A stretch of 64,000 bases of DNA from DATJLY01 sp035604615 (GCA_035604615.1 DATNID010000063.1:7326-71325), one strand, 5' to 3'; counted from the first letter of the stretch, positions 33,850-42,866 are shown. Numbers and translations are program-made. Notes: generated by a model not told the origin, from the letters alone.

Positions 33850-34490
33850 CGCTTGGCTTCCCGCAGGCGCGAATAGGCGAGGGTCCAGGTGACGAGGCCC
33901 GTCACCGTGACGAGCGCCAGCGCGGGCTCGGCCACGAAGGCGAGCGACGGCGGTAGCGTGAAGGCGCAGGCGATACCGAGGACCGCCTCGCCCAGCGTCG
34001 CCAAGCCCCACACCACGGTCAGGAGCCTCATCGCCCGCCGGAAGCCCGGGATGTCGGAGCGCGCGTCCCAGGCGGTGCGCTTGGCCGGATCGTCGCCCGC
34101 GACGAAGTAGCGGCTGACATAGAACATCAGCGGACGCGCGGCCCGGAGCGAGCCGAGGCAGGCGATGCCGAACAGCCCATAGGCGGGTGCGGCCTTCATC
34201 ACGCTGAAACGCACATCGTCGGTCGCGAGCGAGAGGCAGATGCCGAGCAGCATCGTGACGCTGACCGCGATGCCGATGACTTCGACGCGCCGATGTCGCG
34301 CCCAGGCGACGGCAACCGACCCGATCGGAAAGACTGCGGCCAGGGCGAAGGCGGTGCCGCTCGAGACGCCGTTGCGCTCGAGGATTTGCACCGCGAGCCA
34401 GGGGAGTACGACGTCGACCGCGAACGTGCCGATCAATCCGCCGCCGCGTGACGGGCGGACGCCCGCCTGCGCCTCGACGCGATCGGTCAC
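33846..34490 (-). CDS. VC0807-like integral membrane protein
   Basis: The protein has 214 aa and about five to six hydrophobic helices (VVLPWLAVQILERNG, VIGIAVSVTMLLGICLSLATDD, LALVTVTGLVTWTLAYSRLR). It has the AAPAYGLFGIACLGSLRAARPLMFYVSRYF block seen in VC0807-family proteins, a poorly known family. It is translationally coupled to the Rieske oxygenase. A transport or membrane-association role is only inferred. Confidence 0.75.
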   Translation of the reverse strand: MTDRVEAQAGVRPSRGGGLIGTFAVDVVLPWLAVQILERNGVSSGTAFALAAVFPIGSVAVAWARHRRVEVIGIAVSVTMLLGICLSLATDDVRFSVMKAAPAYGLFGIACLGSLRAARPLMFYVSRYFVAGDDPAKRTAWDARSDIPGFRRAMRLLTVVWGLATLGEAVLGIACAFTLPPSLAFVAEPALALVTVTGLVTWTLAYSRLREAKR

Positions 34491-34536
34491 CGGTCCTCTC
34501 CTTCTCCGCCTGTCGTGCGGCTTGTGGAGAGGGTAC

Positions 34537-34552
34537 GGTACTTATCGGTACC
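34537..34552. promoter_or_regulatory. Inverted repeat ahead of the membrane protein/Rieske operon
   Basis: GGTAC-TTATCG-GTACC lies 47 bp upstream of the membrane-protein start, in the 100 bp gap after the MFS porter gene. It is short, and support is only its symmetry and place. Confidence 0.3.
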
Positions 34553-34590
34553 AGCGCAAGCGGTTTCTCGGCCCGCCCACTGCCGCCTCA

Positions 34591-35976
34591 CTAGTCCGCG
34601 CCGCGCGCGGCCGCGTCGAGCGTGTCGCGCCGGCCCAATCCCATGCCCTGGAAGCGGACGTAATAGAGCCGCGCCAGCACGAAGCTCGCGATGGTGCCGA
34701 TCGAGAGCGGCACCAGCAGCGCCAGGTAGAGATGCTCGATCGTGAGCTGCATCCCGATCAGCACGCCCGCCGCAATCGGTCCCGTCACCGAGCCGACGCG
34801 GCCCACCGCGAAGGCCCAGCCCGAGCCGTTGGAGCGGATCGAGGTCGGATAAATCATCGCCGAGGTGGCGTTCAACCCGAACTGCAGCCCGAGCAGCGTG
34901 AAGCCGGACAGGAAGATCACGCAAATCAGCAGCCATTCGGGTTCCCTGGCATATCCCAGGAACGGCGCCACCACGAGCGAGATGACGAACAGGACGCACA
35001 CCGGCATCAGGCCCGATTTGTCGATCGGCCGGCTCAAGGACAGCCCGCCGAGCGTGCCGCCGATCTGGAAGATCGAGGTGCTGAGCACCGCGAACGAGGT
35101 CGGCATGTGCGCCGCCGCCAGCACCGTCGGCAGCCAGGTGTTGAGGAAATAGAACGACATCAGGTTGCAGATGAAGCACAGCCACAGGAGCGGCGTGATC
35201 CAACGCAGCCCTTCCTGGAACAACTGCGTCGGGCGGAACGCCGCGTAGACCTTCTCGTCGGCGACGACCAAGCGGGTCTGGGGTGTGATGGCGAGCGTCG
35301 GGTCCATCGCCTTGATGATGCGCACGGCGCGCTCGCGCCCGCCTTCCTTGACGACGAGATGCTTCAGCGATTCCGGCAGCCAAGCCCACGCGGCGAGCCC
35401 GATCACCAAGGGCGCCACGCCGCCGATCAGGAACAGGATCTGCCAGCCATAGGTCGGCACGAACAAGGCAGCCACCGGCCCCGGCACCGCGCCGCCGAAC
35501 GTGATTCCGGTGAACATGACGATGATCATGGTGGCGCGCGCCCGCTTGGGCGCGAACTCGGCGTTCAAGGCGATGATGTTGGGCAGCATGCCGCCGATGC
35601 CGACGCCGGTGAAGAAGCGCAGCCAGATGAGCGTCGTAAGCGAGCCCGCCGCCGCGGTGGCCAGGGTGAAGATTCCAATCACCATGCACGAGCCGACGAT
35701 CGCCACGATGCGGCCATAGCGGTCGCCGACCCAGCCGAGCAGCGGCGAGCCGAACAGGATGCCGAAGAGCCCGGCGCTGAACGCGGCGCCCAGCGCCGCC
35801 ATGCTTTGGATGCCCCAGGCCTTGACCAGCGACGGCCCGGCGAAGCCGACCGCGGCGATGTCGTAGCCGTCGAACAGGATGATGAAGAAGCTGAAGATGA
35901 CGACCATCGCATTGAACCGGTTCATGCGGCGGTCGTCGATGAAGCGGGTGATGTCCAGAACCTGCGGGCTCGCCAT
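34591..35976 (-). CDS. MFS transporter, aromatic acid:H+ symporter-like
   Basis: The 461 aa protein has 12 predicted helices. The AAHS-type signature is seen in the first helix (FSFFIILFDGYDIAAVGFAGPSL) and the MFS motif in GWVGDRYGRI. This sub-family imports aromatic acids such as benzoate, 4-hydroxybenzoate or vanillate. The ATG at 35976 has GGAGG upstream. Its location next to the Rieske oxygenase and CoA-transferase supports uptake of an aromatic acid. Confidence 0.92.
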   Translation of the reverse strand: MASPQVLDITRFIDDRRMNRFNAMVVIFSFFIILFDGYDIAAVGFAGPSLVKAWGIQSMAALGAAFSAGLFGILFGSPLLGWVGDRYGRIVAIVGSCMVIGIFTLATAAAGSLTTLIWLRFFTGVGIGGMLPNIIALNAEFAPKRARATMIIVMFTGITFGGAVPGPVAALFVPTYGWQILFLIGGVAPLVIGLAAWAWLPESLKHLVVKEGGRERAVRIIKAMDPTLAITPQTRLVVADEKVYAAFRPTQLFQEGLRWITPLLWLCFICNLMSFYFLNTWLPTVLAAAHMPTSFAVLSTSIFQIGGTLGGLSLSRPIDKSGLMPVCVLFVISLVVAPFLGYAREPEWLLICVIFLSGFTLLGLQFGLNATSAMIYPTSIRSNGSGWAFAVGRVGSVTGPIAAGVLIGMQLTIEHLYLALLVPLSIGTIASFVLARLYYVRFQGMGLGRRDTLDAAARGAD

Positions 35977-36079
35977 GTTTCCTCCGGGCGCGGCGCGCAT
36001 TGACGCCGCCGCTTGCCCGAAGATTAGTCGCTCGGCCCGGTCGGGTCACGTTCGACTTCGATGCGCGCGCAACGAAATT

Positions 36080-36110
36080 GGGCGGCGTCCCACGGGCGCC
36101 GCCCTCTTTC
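36080..36110 (-). terminator. Likely terminator hairpin
   Basis: GGGCGGCG (36080-36087) pairs with CGCCGCCC (36097-36104). On the minus strand the stem is followed by AATTTCG, a weak T-tract. It lies between the small exported-protein gene (ending 36151) and the MFS gene. The rest of this 174 bp gap shows nothing else. Confidence 0.5.
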
Positions 36111-36150
36111 GTGATCGACCATCCCGCTTGCGACGGGAGTGGGCAGAGGA

Positions 36151-36453
36151 TTAGAAGCCTTCGTTGGCCTCGTAGCCGGGCACGGGCAGGCCGTATTGCG
36201 GGTCGATCACCGCGCCGTCGCCGTTGCGGTACACCGACCACGGCGGCACCGCGTTGGGGTTGAACGTGCCTTGGACCTGGGCGCGCTGCGGCGGCACGGC
36301 CGTCTCCGCCTGCTGCGGCGCCGGACCGGGGTCCTGCGCGACTTGCGGCGGCACGGGGGAAGCGGTCGCAGCATCGCTTGCCGCGAACGCGGCCGGGGCG
36401 AGAGCCAGCCCCATCGAGAGAACGAATGCGCACATGCCGGTTGATCTGGTCAC
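36151..36453 (-). CDS. Small exported Pro/Gln-rich protein
   Basis: The GTG start with AAGGA upstream gives 100 aa with a signal peptide (MCAFVLSMGLALAPAAFA) and a short low-complexity mature part (VPPQVAQDPGPAPQQ). It ends in a more conserved-looking segment (FNPNAVPPWSVYRNGDGAVIDPQYGLPVPGYEANEGF). No known family. It is not obviously related to the flanking transport genes. Confidence 0.7.
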   Translation of the reverse strand: MTRSTGMCAFVLSMGLALAPAAFAASDAATASPVPPQVAQDPGPAPQQAETAVPPQRAQVQGTFNPNAVPPWSVYRNGDGAVIDPQYGLPVPGYEANEGF

Positions 36454-36610
36454 TCGTGAATCCTTTCAGTCATCGTCGCGATGTCCCTCCAAGCTGCGAC
36501 GAGGTTGAACCGGGGCGCCCGCCGCCTCAAGCGCGGCCTCGGCACGGGCGGCCTGCGCTTCCTGCAGGGGATGAAATTGCTGCAGCGCACCTAAGAGAGC
36601 CGCCGCACGG

Positions 36611-37846
36611 CTATTTTGAGGCGTCGTAGGGAGAAACGAGGTCGCCGGTCTTGAACTCCGGCGGCCACAGCACGACCACCTTTTTCGCATCCATGAACTG
36701 GTCGGCCGTTGCCGGCGCCGTGATGCCGCGGAACTGCTCGGTGATGATGCGCGGCTTGGTCCACTCGCCGTCGGGCCCGAAGCTGATGTCGCCTGCGACG
36801 GTGCTGAAGCTATGCGCGTGGATGTATTGCGCGATCTTCTCCTGATCGAGGCTGCCGACCTTGGTCGCGGCCTCCTCCAGCACCTGCAAGGCGGCATAGG
36901 CGAACGGGACGTAGCCATACCCGAGCGGATCGGTGCCCGCCTGCGCCGCCCGCGTCTGGTACTTCTTGATCATGTCCTGGAGACCCGGGAAGGTGAAGCT
37001 GGGCGAGAAAGCGTCCAGATAGACGATGTCGTTGGTAAGCGGACCAAGCTGCATCCGGCCGGTGGTCGATGCGAGCCCCACCATGTTGCCGCCGAACATG
37101 CGCGTCTTGAGCCCGGCCTCGTGTGCGGCGTGGATCATGCCGATCGTGTCGGGGTTGTAGCCGGCATCGAACACGATGTCGGGGTTGGTGGCCTGGATCG
37201 CGCGGACCACCGGCCCGTAATCCGTGGTCGCCGGGGGATAGGCTTTGTCGTAAACGATCTTCAGGCCCTTCTCGATGGCGATTTCGCGAGCGCCGTCGAC
37301 CGCGTTCTTGGCGAACTCGGCATCGGCCGCGGCCAGGGCGATGGTCGTCGGCTTAGGGTTCATCTGCATCGCGACGTTGAAGAACCCTTCCGCGAACGCG
37401 CGCTTGGGCTGCGGTCCGCTCGGCAGCATCACGAAATAGCCGGGGTAGTGGAACTGGCTGTTGGCGGCGAGCGCCGTCACCGCGATGGTGGTCATCTTGT
37501 GCTGCATCAGAACCGGGATCGCGGGCACCGCCATGTTGGTGGCATAGGGACCGACCACCATGTCGACCTTGTCGATCTCGATGAGCTTGGTGTAGATGCC
37601 CGGCACCAGCGCCGGGTTGCTCTGATCGTCGTAGCAGTCGAGCTGCACCTGGCGGCCCAGCAGCCCGCCCTTGGCATTGATGTCGTCGCGCCACAGCTCG
37701 AAGCCCATCAGCACCTGCTTGCCGTTGACCGCGACGCCGCCGGTTTGGGACAGGCTGCAGCCGATCTTGATGGGGTCGGCCGCGAGCGCCGGCATTGCCA
37801 TAATCGTCGCGAGCGCGATCGCCGCGAAATTCGCACGATGAGTCAT
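36611..37846 (-). CDS. Branched-chain amino acid type ABC transporter substrate-binding protein (copy 2)
   Basis: The 411 aa product has a signal peptide (to ALA) and the Peripla_BP_6 fold: IKIGCSLSQTGGVAVNGKQVL, LGRQVQLDCYDDQSNPALVPG, VDMVVGPYATNMA and a FGPDGEW segment near the C-terminus. It is a tandem paralogue of the next gene upstream (17 bp apart). No permease or ATPase genes of a LivHMGF set are in the window. Ligand unknown; the neighbours suggest a carboxylic or aromatic acid rather than an amino acid. Confidence 0.92.
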   Translation of the reverse strand: MTHRANFAAIALATIMAMPALAADPIKIGCSLSQTGGVAVNGKQVLMGFELWRDDINAKGGLLGRQVQLDCYDDQSNPALVPGIYTKLIEIDKVDMVVGPYATNMAVPAIPVLMQHKMTTIAVTALAANSQFHYPGYFVMLPSGPQPKRAFAEGFFNVAMQMNPKPTTIALAAADAEFAKNAVDGAREIAIEKGLKIVYDKAYPPATTDYGPVVRAIQATNPDIVFDAGYNPDTIGMIHAAHEAGLKTRMFGGNMVGLASTTGRMQLGPLTNDIVYLDAFSPSFTFPGLQDMIKKYQTRAAQAGTDPLGYGYVPFAYAALQVLEEAATKVGSLDQEKIAQYIHAHSFSTVAGDISFGPDGEWTKPRIITEQFRGITAPATADQFMDAKKVVVLWPPEFKTGDLVSPYDASK

Positions 37847-37862
37847 GGTGTCTCCTCCGGGT

Positions 37863-39107
37863 TTATTTCTTTGCTGCCGTGTAGGGATAGATGAAATCGC
37901 CCGTCTTGTACTTGTCGGGCCACAGGATCGCCTCGTGCTCGGTGGAGCGGAACTGGTCGATGTCGTCGGGCGCGACGTGGCGGAACTGGGTGAAGAGGCG
38001 GCCCGACTCGGTCCATTCCCCGTCCGGCCCGAAGGCCAGATCGCGCAGAACGGTCTTGACCGTGTGCGTGTGGAGATATGCGGCGAGCGTCTCGGCATCG
38101 AGGCTCTGCGTCGCGGTGACCGCCGCCGCCAGCACCTGGCCCGCGGCATAGCCGAAGGGCGGAAAGACATAGCCCAGGGGATCGACGCCTTTCTCCTGCG
38201 CGGCCCGCGCCTGATAGGCGGCGATCAGCGCCTCCGCCTCGGGCGACATCAGGGTCTTCGCCGGCGCGAACACCACGTTGTTGATGATGCCGTTCATCAG
38301 CGGGCCGAGCTGCTGCTTGACGCTGGTGATGCTCAATCCAACGAGCGCGCCACCGAACACCTTGGTGTCGAGATTAACCTCGGCAGCGGCGCGCACGATG
38401 CATACCGTGTCGGGCGGATATGCGGCGACGAAGACGATGTCGGGACTGGTCGCCTGGACCGCGCGCATGATCGGCGCGCAATCGGTCGTGGTCGGCGGAT
38501 AGTAGCGGTCGTAAACGATCTTGAGACCGGCCTCGACGGCGTTCTTGCGCGTGCCTTCGATGGCGTTGCGCCCGTATTCCGCGTCGGCGCCCACGAGCGC
38601 GATGGTCTGGGGCTTCGGCGTCTGCGCCTGCGTCACCGCCAGAAAGCCGGTCGAATAGGAGCGCTCCGGATCGGGACCGGTCGCGTTCATCGAGAAATAG
38701 CGCGGGTAATGGAACTCGTGGTTGGCGGCGTTGGCGAGGATGCCGACCGTCATCTTGCCCTTCTGCATGAGGACGGGAATGACCGGCGCCACCATGTTGG
38801 TGGCGTAGGGACCGATCAAGAGGTCGACCTTGTCGATCTCGATGAGCTTCGTGTAGATGCCCGGCACGTTCGATGGCTGGCTCTGGTCGTCGTAGCAGTC
38901 GAGCGCGACCGGACGGCCCAGGAGGCCGCCATTCTTGTTGACCTGGTCGCGCCAGATCTCGAGCGCGATCAGCATCTGCTTGCCGATCCCAGCGACGCCG
39001 CCGGTCATCGCCATGCTGCAGCCGATCTTGATGGGCTCCGCCGCGCAAGCGGGCGCGACCAGCACGGCGCCGGCGAGCGCGGCCGCGACGGCGGTGGCGG
39101 CGCGCAT
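37863..39107 (-). CDS. Branched-chain amino acid type ABC transporter substrate-binding protein (copy 1)
   Basis: The 414 aa protein has a signal peptide ending CAAE and the same motifs as its tandem neighbour: IKIGCSMAMTGGVAGIGKQ, LGRPVALDCYDDQSQPSNVPG and VDLLIGPYATNMV. The two copies clearly arose by duplication and have diverged over most of their length. Its start is directly next to the stop of the FAH-family gene upstream, so FAH enzyme and both binding proteins form one operon. Confidence 0.92.
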   Translation of the reverse strand: MRAATAVAAALAGAVLVAPACAAEPIKIGCSMAMTGGVAGIGKQMLIALEIWRDQVNKNGGLLGRPVALDCYDDQSQPSNVPGIYTKLIEIDKVDLLIGPYATNMVAPVIPVLMQKGKMTVGILANAANHEFHYPRYFSMNATGPDPERSYSTGFLAVTQAQTPKPQTIALVGADAEYGRNAIEGTRKNAVEAGLKIVYDRYYPPTTTDCAPIMRAVQATSPDIVFVAAYPPDTVCIVRAAAEVNLDTKVFGGALVGLSITSVKQQLGPLMNGIINNVVFAPAKTLMSPEAEALIAAYQARAAQEKGVDPLGYVFPPFGYAAGQVLAAAVTATQSLDAETLAAYLHTHTVKTVLRDLAFGPDGEWTESGRLFTQFRHVAPDDIDQFRSTEHEAILWPDKYKTGDFIYPYTAAKK

Positions 39108-40115
39108 CTATGCCTCCACCCGGTCGGCGACGAAGCGGTTGCGCATGCGGCCCAGCCCCTCGATCTCCGTCTCCATCACGTCGCCGACCTTGAGGAAGGT
39201 ATTGGTGCCCTGGCCGACGCCGCCGCAGGTGCCGCAGAAGAACAGATCGCCGGTCTCGAGCGTGACGATGCTCGAGGCGAATTCGATCTGCTCCTCGGGC
39301 GAGTATATGAACTGCGAGGTGTTGCCGTCTTGCTTGACCGCGCCGTTGACCGAGAGGTGCATGCGCAGTTTCATGTGGTTGGGAACGAAGGCGCGCGGCA
39401 CCAGGAACGGCCCCATCGGCGCGAAATTGTCGTGGCACTTGCCGCCGAACCAGTCGGATCGCAGGCCCGGCCGGTCGGGCCGCATCTGGATGTCGCGGCA
39501 CGAGACGTCGTTGCCGGTCATGAAGCCGGCGATGTGATTGAGCGCGCGCGAGGCCGGCACGCGCTTGGCCTTGCGGCCGATGGCGATGCAGATCTCGGCC
39601 TCCCAGTCGATCTTGCTCATGCCGTGCGGGATGGCGATATCGTCGTAGGCGCCGGCGAGGCAGCTCGACGCCTTGAGGAAGTGATAAGGATGGGACGTGG
39701 TCTTTTCGCCGGTGAACTGGCGGTCGCTCGGCGACATGCCGGCGCGGATCATCTCGTTGACGTGCTCCTGGAAGTTCTGCGCCGCGTTGAGAATCTTGCC
39801 CGGCCGCTGCACCGGCGCGAGCGGCCTCAAATCGGCGAGCCGCGCAACGGCGCCGGCGAAGCGGGGGCTCTTGACGCCTTCCGTGGCGATGAAGTCGGCC
39901 ATCGCCTGCAGCACCGCGAAGTTCGCGTCCCAATCCTCGAGCAGGCCGAAGACCGAATTGGTGTCCCCGAGCGCGCCGGCGCGGCCCGCGGCGGAATCGC
40001 GATAGGCGCGATGCGCCGCGTCGATGCCGATCGCGTCGTCGCCCATGACGATGGCGGCGAACTTGCCGCCGCCCGTCGCGGCAAAGGTTGCGAGCTTGAA
40101 TTGGATGTCGGCCAC
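39108..40115 (-). CDS. Fumarylacetoacetate hydrolase-family enzyme
   Basis: The 335 aa protein starts with GTG after GGGAGGG. The C-terminal FAH domain shows ASSCLAGAYDDIAIPHGMSKIDWEAEICIAIGRKAKRV (metal-binding acidic residues), IAGFMTGNDVSCRDIQ and GDLFFCGTCGGVGQGTNTFLKVGDVMETEIEGLG. Such enzymes hydrolyse C-C bonds or decarboxylate/isomerise products of aromatic ring cleavage. This fits the Rieske oxygenase and aromatic-acid porter nearby. First gene of an operon with the two binding proteins. Confidence 0.92.
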   Translation of the reverse strand: MADIQFKLATFAATGGGKFAAIVMGDDAIGIDAAHRAYRDSAAGRAGALGDTNSVFGLLEDWDANFAVLQAMADFIATEGVKSPRFAGAVARLADLRPLAPVQRPGKILNAAQNFQEHVNEMIRAGMSPSDRQFTGEKTTSHPYHFLKASSCLAGAYDDIAIPHGMSKIDWEAEICIAIGRKAKRVPASRALNHIAGFMTGNDVSCRDIQMRPDRPGLRSDWFGGKCHDNFAPMGPFLVPRAFVPNHMKLRMHLSVNGAVKQDGNTSQFIYSPEEQIEFASSIVTLETGDLFFCGTCGGVGQGTNTFLKVGDVMETEIEGLGRMRNRFVADRVEA

Positions 40116-40174
40116 GTCGTCCCTCCCGGATCAGGTTTTGCCCGATCCTAGTCCGAAAGGGACGCGCGGCGAAG

Positions 40175-40516
40175 CTATTCGACGACCACCGTGCCGCGCA
40201 TGCGGGGATGGACCGAGCAGAAATACTTGAAGGTCCCGGCCTCGTTGAAGGTGAAGGAGAAGCTGTCGTCGGTGTCGAGCGGCGGCGATTTCCACAGCTT
40301 GGGATCGGCCTCGCTCACCACCGTGTGCGGCTCGTCGTCCTTGTTGGTCCAGGTGACGGTGGTGCCGCGCTTCACGGTGATGGTCCCTTGCTTGAACGCG
40401 AAGTCGCCGATCGTCACGGCCGCGTGCTCGGCCGCGGCGGCGAGCCCGGCGCCGACGAGGAGGAGCACCGCCGCCACGGCGAGGGCGAAGCGGCGGCCCA
40501 GCCAGAACATGATCAT
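40175..40516 (-). CDS. Cupredoxin (plastocyanin/amicyanin-like)
   Basis: The 113 aa product has a membrane anchor or signal peptide (residues about 8-28) and a blue-copper domain. The ligands are His in DDEPHTVV and Cys-His-Met in YFCSVHPRM. It is a periplasmic electron carrier. It lies 12 bp after the Tat-exported metallophosphatase gene, with which it forms an operon, divergent from an ECF sigma/anti-sigma pair. This gene group is known from other proteobacteria, but its physiology is not clear. Confidence 0.9.
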   Translation of the reverse strand: MIMFWLGRRFALAVAAVLLLVGAGLAAAAEHAAVTIGDFAFKQGTITVKRGTTVTWTNKDDEPHTVVSEADPKLWKSPPLDTDDSFSFTFNEAGTFKYFCSVHPRMRGTVVVE

Positions 40517-40528
40517 CGCACCGCACCT

Positions 40529-41455
40529 TCACCCTTCGAGCGTCGCGTCGTGGAGCGCGGCTGGCTTGCCGTGGATCAGCTCGACGCGGCGCACGCCCAG
40601 GTACGAGCGCAGCTTCTCGGTCGGCACTTTGAGCGGGCCGGGTCCGGGCCCTTGGCCTGGCGCCGGCTGTGCGTACGCGGTCGAATAGGCGGTGCGCAGG
40701 GTGACGTGACCCTCGACCTTCTGGATCACCTGGTGGATGTGGCCGTTCAAGACCGTGACCGAGCCGAAACGCTTCACGTATGCCAAGGCCGGCGCGGCGT
40801 CGTCGGTGCCCCAGCCCCATTCGGGATAGACCGACCACAGCGGCATGTGCGCGAGGACGACGATCGGCGTGCTCGCGCTCTTGTGCTTGAGATCGCGCTC
40901 GAGCCACTCGCGCTGTTCGGCGCCGAGCGTGCCCATGCCGCCGGCCTTCAATCCCACGACATTCACTAGCGCCACGAAATGCACGCCGCCCTGGTCGAAG
41001 CTGTACCAGCCGCCGGTGCCCTTGGCGCGGCCGAAGCGCTCGAAGAACAGCTTGCCGTCGTCGCCGATGGTGTCGTGCTCGCCGGGTATGTAATAGGTCT
41101 CGAGCCCGGCGCCCTTCATCAGCTCGGCGGCGGCGTCGAACTCCTCGGGCTTGGAGAGATGGCTCACGTCGCCGGTATGGACCAGGAAGGCGGGCTTTGC
41201 TCCGCCGGCGCGCGCAAGCGCCTCCTTGAGCGTCGCGCCGGGCTCGGGATTGACCGCGCCCTTGAAGCCGATATGGGTATCGCTGATCTGGGCGAAGCTG
41301 AAATCCTTGGTCGTCGCCGCCTGCGCCTCGCCCGTGAGCTCGAAGGGGCGCGGCACGCCGCCCGCCACCGTCCACAGCACGCCGGCGCTGCCCCACATCA
41401 TGCAGCTCATCGCCCGCCGCCGGCTAACGCCCGGCTTCGAGGTGTCATCGCTCAT
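40529..41455 (-). CDS. Tat-exported calcineurin-like metallophosphoesterase
   Basis: The 308 aa protein has a twin-arginine type signal (SRRRAMSCMMWGSAGVLW) and metallophosphoesterase motifs ISDTHIG, HTGDVSH, GEHD, LAHMPLW and NGHIHQ. The usual GNHD is GEHD here, so one metal-ligand position differs. The ATG at 41455 was chosen since GGAG lies 6 nt upstream; 41467 is also possible. The phosphoester substrate is unknown. Confidence 0.88.
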   Translation of the reverse strand: MSDDTSKPGVSRRRAMSCMMWGSAGVLWTVAGGVPRPFELTGEAQAATTKDFSFAQISDTHIGFKGAVNPEPGATLKEALARAGGAKPAFLVHTGDVSHLSKPEEFDAAAELMKGAGLETYYIPGEHDTIGDDGKLFFERFGRAKGTGGWYSFDQGGVHFVALVNVVGLKAGGMGTLGAEQREWLERDLKHKSASTPIVVLAHMPLWSVYPEWGWGTDDAAPALAYVKRFGSVTVLNGHIHQVIQKVEGHVTLRTAYSTAYAQPAPGQGPGPGPLKVPTEKLRSYLGVRRVELIHGKPAALHDATLEG

Positions 41456-41586
41456 GCCCGTCTCCATCGTTTGGGCGCGGAATTGGCGCGCCGGAGAGGG
41501 TGATCGGGGAGGGGGCCGAATTATTCGCGGGCGCGGCCAAGATTTTTCGGGAATAAACTGAGCCCCGCCCCGATCTGGACTCCTCC

Positions 41587-42111
41587 ATGGCAAGCGATTC
41601 CGCCTTCGCCGCCGTAGCGCTGCCGCATCTCGACGCGGCCTACAACCTCGCGCGCTGGCTCACCGGCAGCACCGACGAGGCGGAGGAGGTGGTGCAGGAG
41701 GCGATGGTGCGGGCCTTGACCTATTTCCCCAGCTTCCGCGGTGCCAATCCGCGCGCCTGGATCCTCCAGATCGTGCGCAACGCGGCTTACTCGGCGGTCA
41801 ACGCGCGCCGCGCCCAGCGCACCGTCCCGATCGCGTCCGATGGCGAGGAGAGCGCGTTCGTGGCGCTGGCCGATCCCGGCGCCGATCCCGAGACCGCACT
41901 CATCCGCACGCGCGACAAGACGCAGCTCGATGCGCTGCTGGCGCGGCTCCCCATCGAGCTGCGCGAGACGCTGGTGTTGCGCGAACTCGAGGAACTGGCA
42001 TACCGGGACATCGCGCGTATCACAGGCGCGCCGCTCGGCACCGTCATGTCGCGGCTGTGGCGCGCGCGCCGGCTCCTCGCCGAGGCCGCGCGCAAGGGAG
42101 ACCGTCCATGA
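41587..42111 (+). CDS. ECF RNA polymerase sigma factor
   Basis: The 174 aa protein is a compact sigma-70 region 2 (AYNLARWLTGSTDEAEEVVQEAMVRALTYF) plus region 4 (LPIELRETLVLRELEELAYRDIARITGAPLGTVMSRLWRARRLL). It is coupled by a 4 bp overlap to the membrane anti-sigma gene, and divergent from the metallophosphatase-cupredoxin operon, which is its likely target. Confidence 0.94.
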   Translation: MASDSAFAAVALPHLDAAYNLARWLTGSTDEAEEVVQEAMVRALTYFPSFRGANPRAWILQIVRNAAYSAVNARRAQRTVPIASDGEESAFVALADPGADPETALIRTRDKTQLDALLARLPIELRETLVLRELEELAYRDIARITGAPLGTVMSRLWRARRLLAEAARKGDRP

Positions 42112-42866
42112 GCGACGCGGGCTGCGACCAGGCGCTGCTGCTGCAGGCGGAATTCGACGGCGAGCTCGACGCCGCGCAATCGGCGGCGCTGGCCGTCCAC
42201 CGCGCCGGCTGCGACATTTGCCGCGCCAACTGGGACACGCTCGAGGCGGCGCGCGCGGCGCTCAACGAAAGCGATCTCTATCACCGCGCTACGCCGGCGC
42301 TGCGCCAAGCGCTCGGGGCGCGCCTGGATGCTTCGGAGACAGTGGCGCCGCGCCGCGCTGCCCGGACCTGGTGGCGTCCGGCACTGGGGCTCGGCGCCGG
42401 CATCGGCGCCGCGGCCGCCGCGCTGGTGATGCTCCTGGTGATTCCGCCCGCTGACGACGCGCTTCTCGGCGCGTTGGTCGATGCGCATGTGCGCGCGCTT
42501 CAGCCCGGGCATCTCGCCGACGTGGTCTCGACCGACCAGCACACGGTCAAGCCGTGGTTCGACGGCAAGCTCGATTTCGCGCCGCCGGTGAAGGACCTCG
42601 CCGCCCAGGGCTTCCCGCTGATCGGCGGCCGGCTCGACTATCTCGGCGGACGCGCCGTCGCCGCGCTCGACTATCAGCACGGCAAGCATCCGATCGACCT
42701 GATGATCTGGCCCGACCGCGGCGCCGACGCGACGCCCAATTCCGCCCGGCACAATGGCTACAACCTGATCCACTGGACCCAGGACGGGATGTCGCTGTGG
42801 GCGGTCTCGGACGTGGAGCGCGACCAGCTCGAGGCGTTCGTGCACGACTGGCAGCGCGCGCCCTGA
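42108..42866 (+). CDS. Transmembrane anti-sigma factor
   Basis: The 252 aa protein has an N-terminal zinc-finger-like anti-sigma domain (LQAEFDGELDAAQSAALAVHRAGCDICRANW, with the H-x3-C-x2-C pattern). A single membrane helix (about residues 90-112) and a periplasmic domain follow, containing the LVDAHVRALQPGHLADVVSTDQHTVKPWF pattern typical of this group. It holds the upstream sigma factor at the membrane until a signal arrives. Confidence 0.9.
   Translation: MSDAGCDQALLLQAEFDGELDAAQSAALAVHRAGCDICRANWDTLEAARAALNESDLYHRATPALRQALGARLDASETVAPRRAARTWWRPALGLGAGIGAAAAALVMLLVIPPADDALLGALVDAHVRALQPGHLADVVSTDQHTVKPWFDGKLDFAPPVKDLAAQGFPLIGGRLDYLGGRAVAALDYQHGKHPIDLMIWPDRGADATPNSARHNGYNLIHWTQDGMSLWAVSDVERDQLEAFVHDWQRAP

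Noticed and set aside
34240..36003. 587-codon plus-strand frame over the MFS porter
   Set aside because: Charged, repetitive translation without hydrophobic segments; the opposite strand codes for a 12-helix transporter.
37845..40151. 768-codon plus-strand open frame over binding-protein and FAH genes
   Set aside because: Anti-sense shadow; the translation is low-complexity and the minus-strand genes have signal peptides and family motifs.
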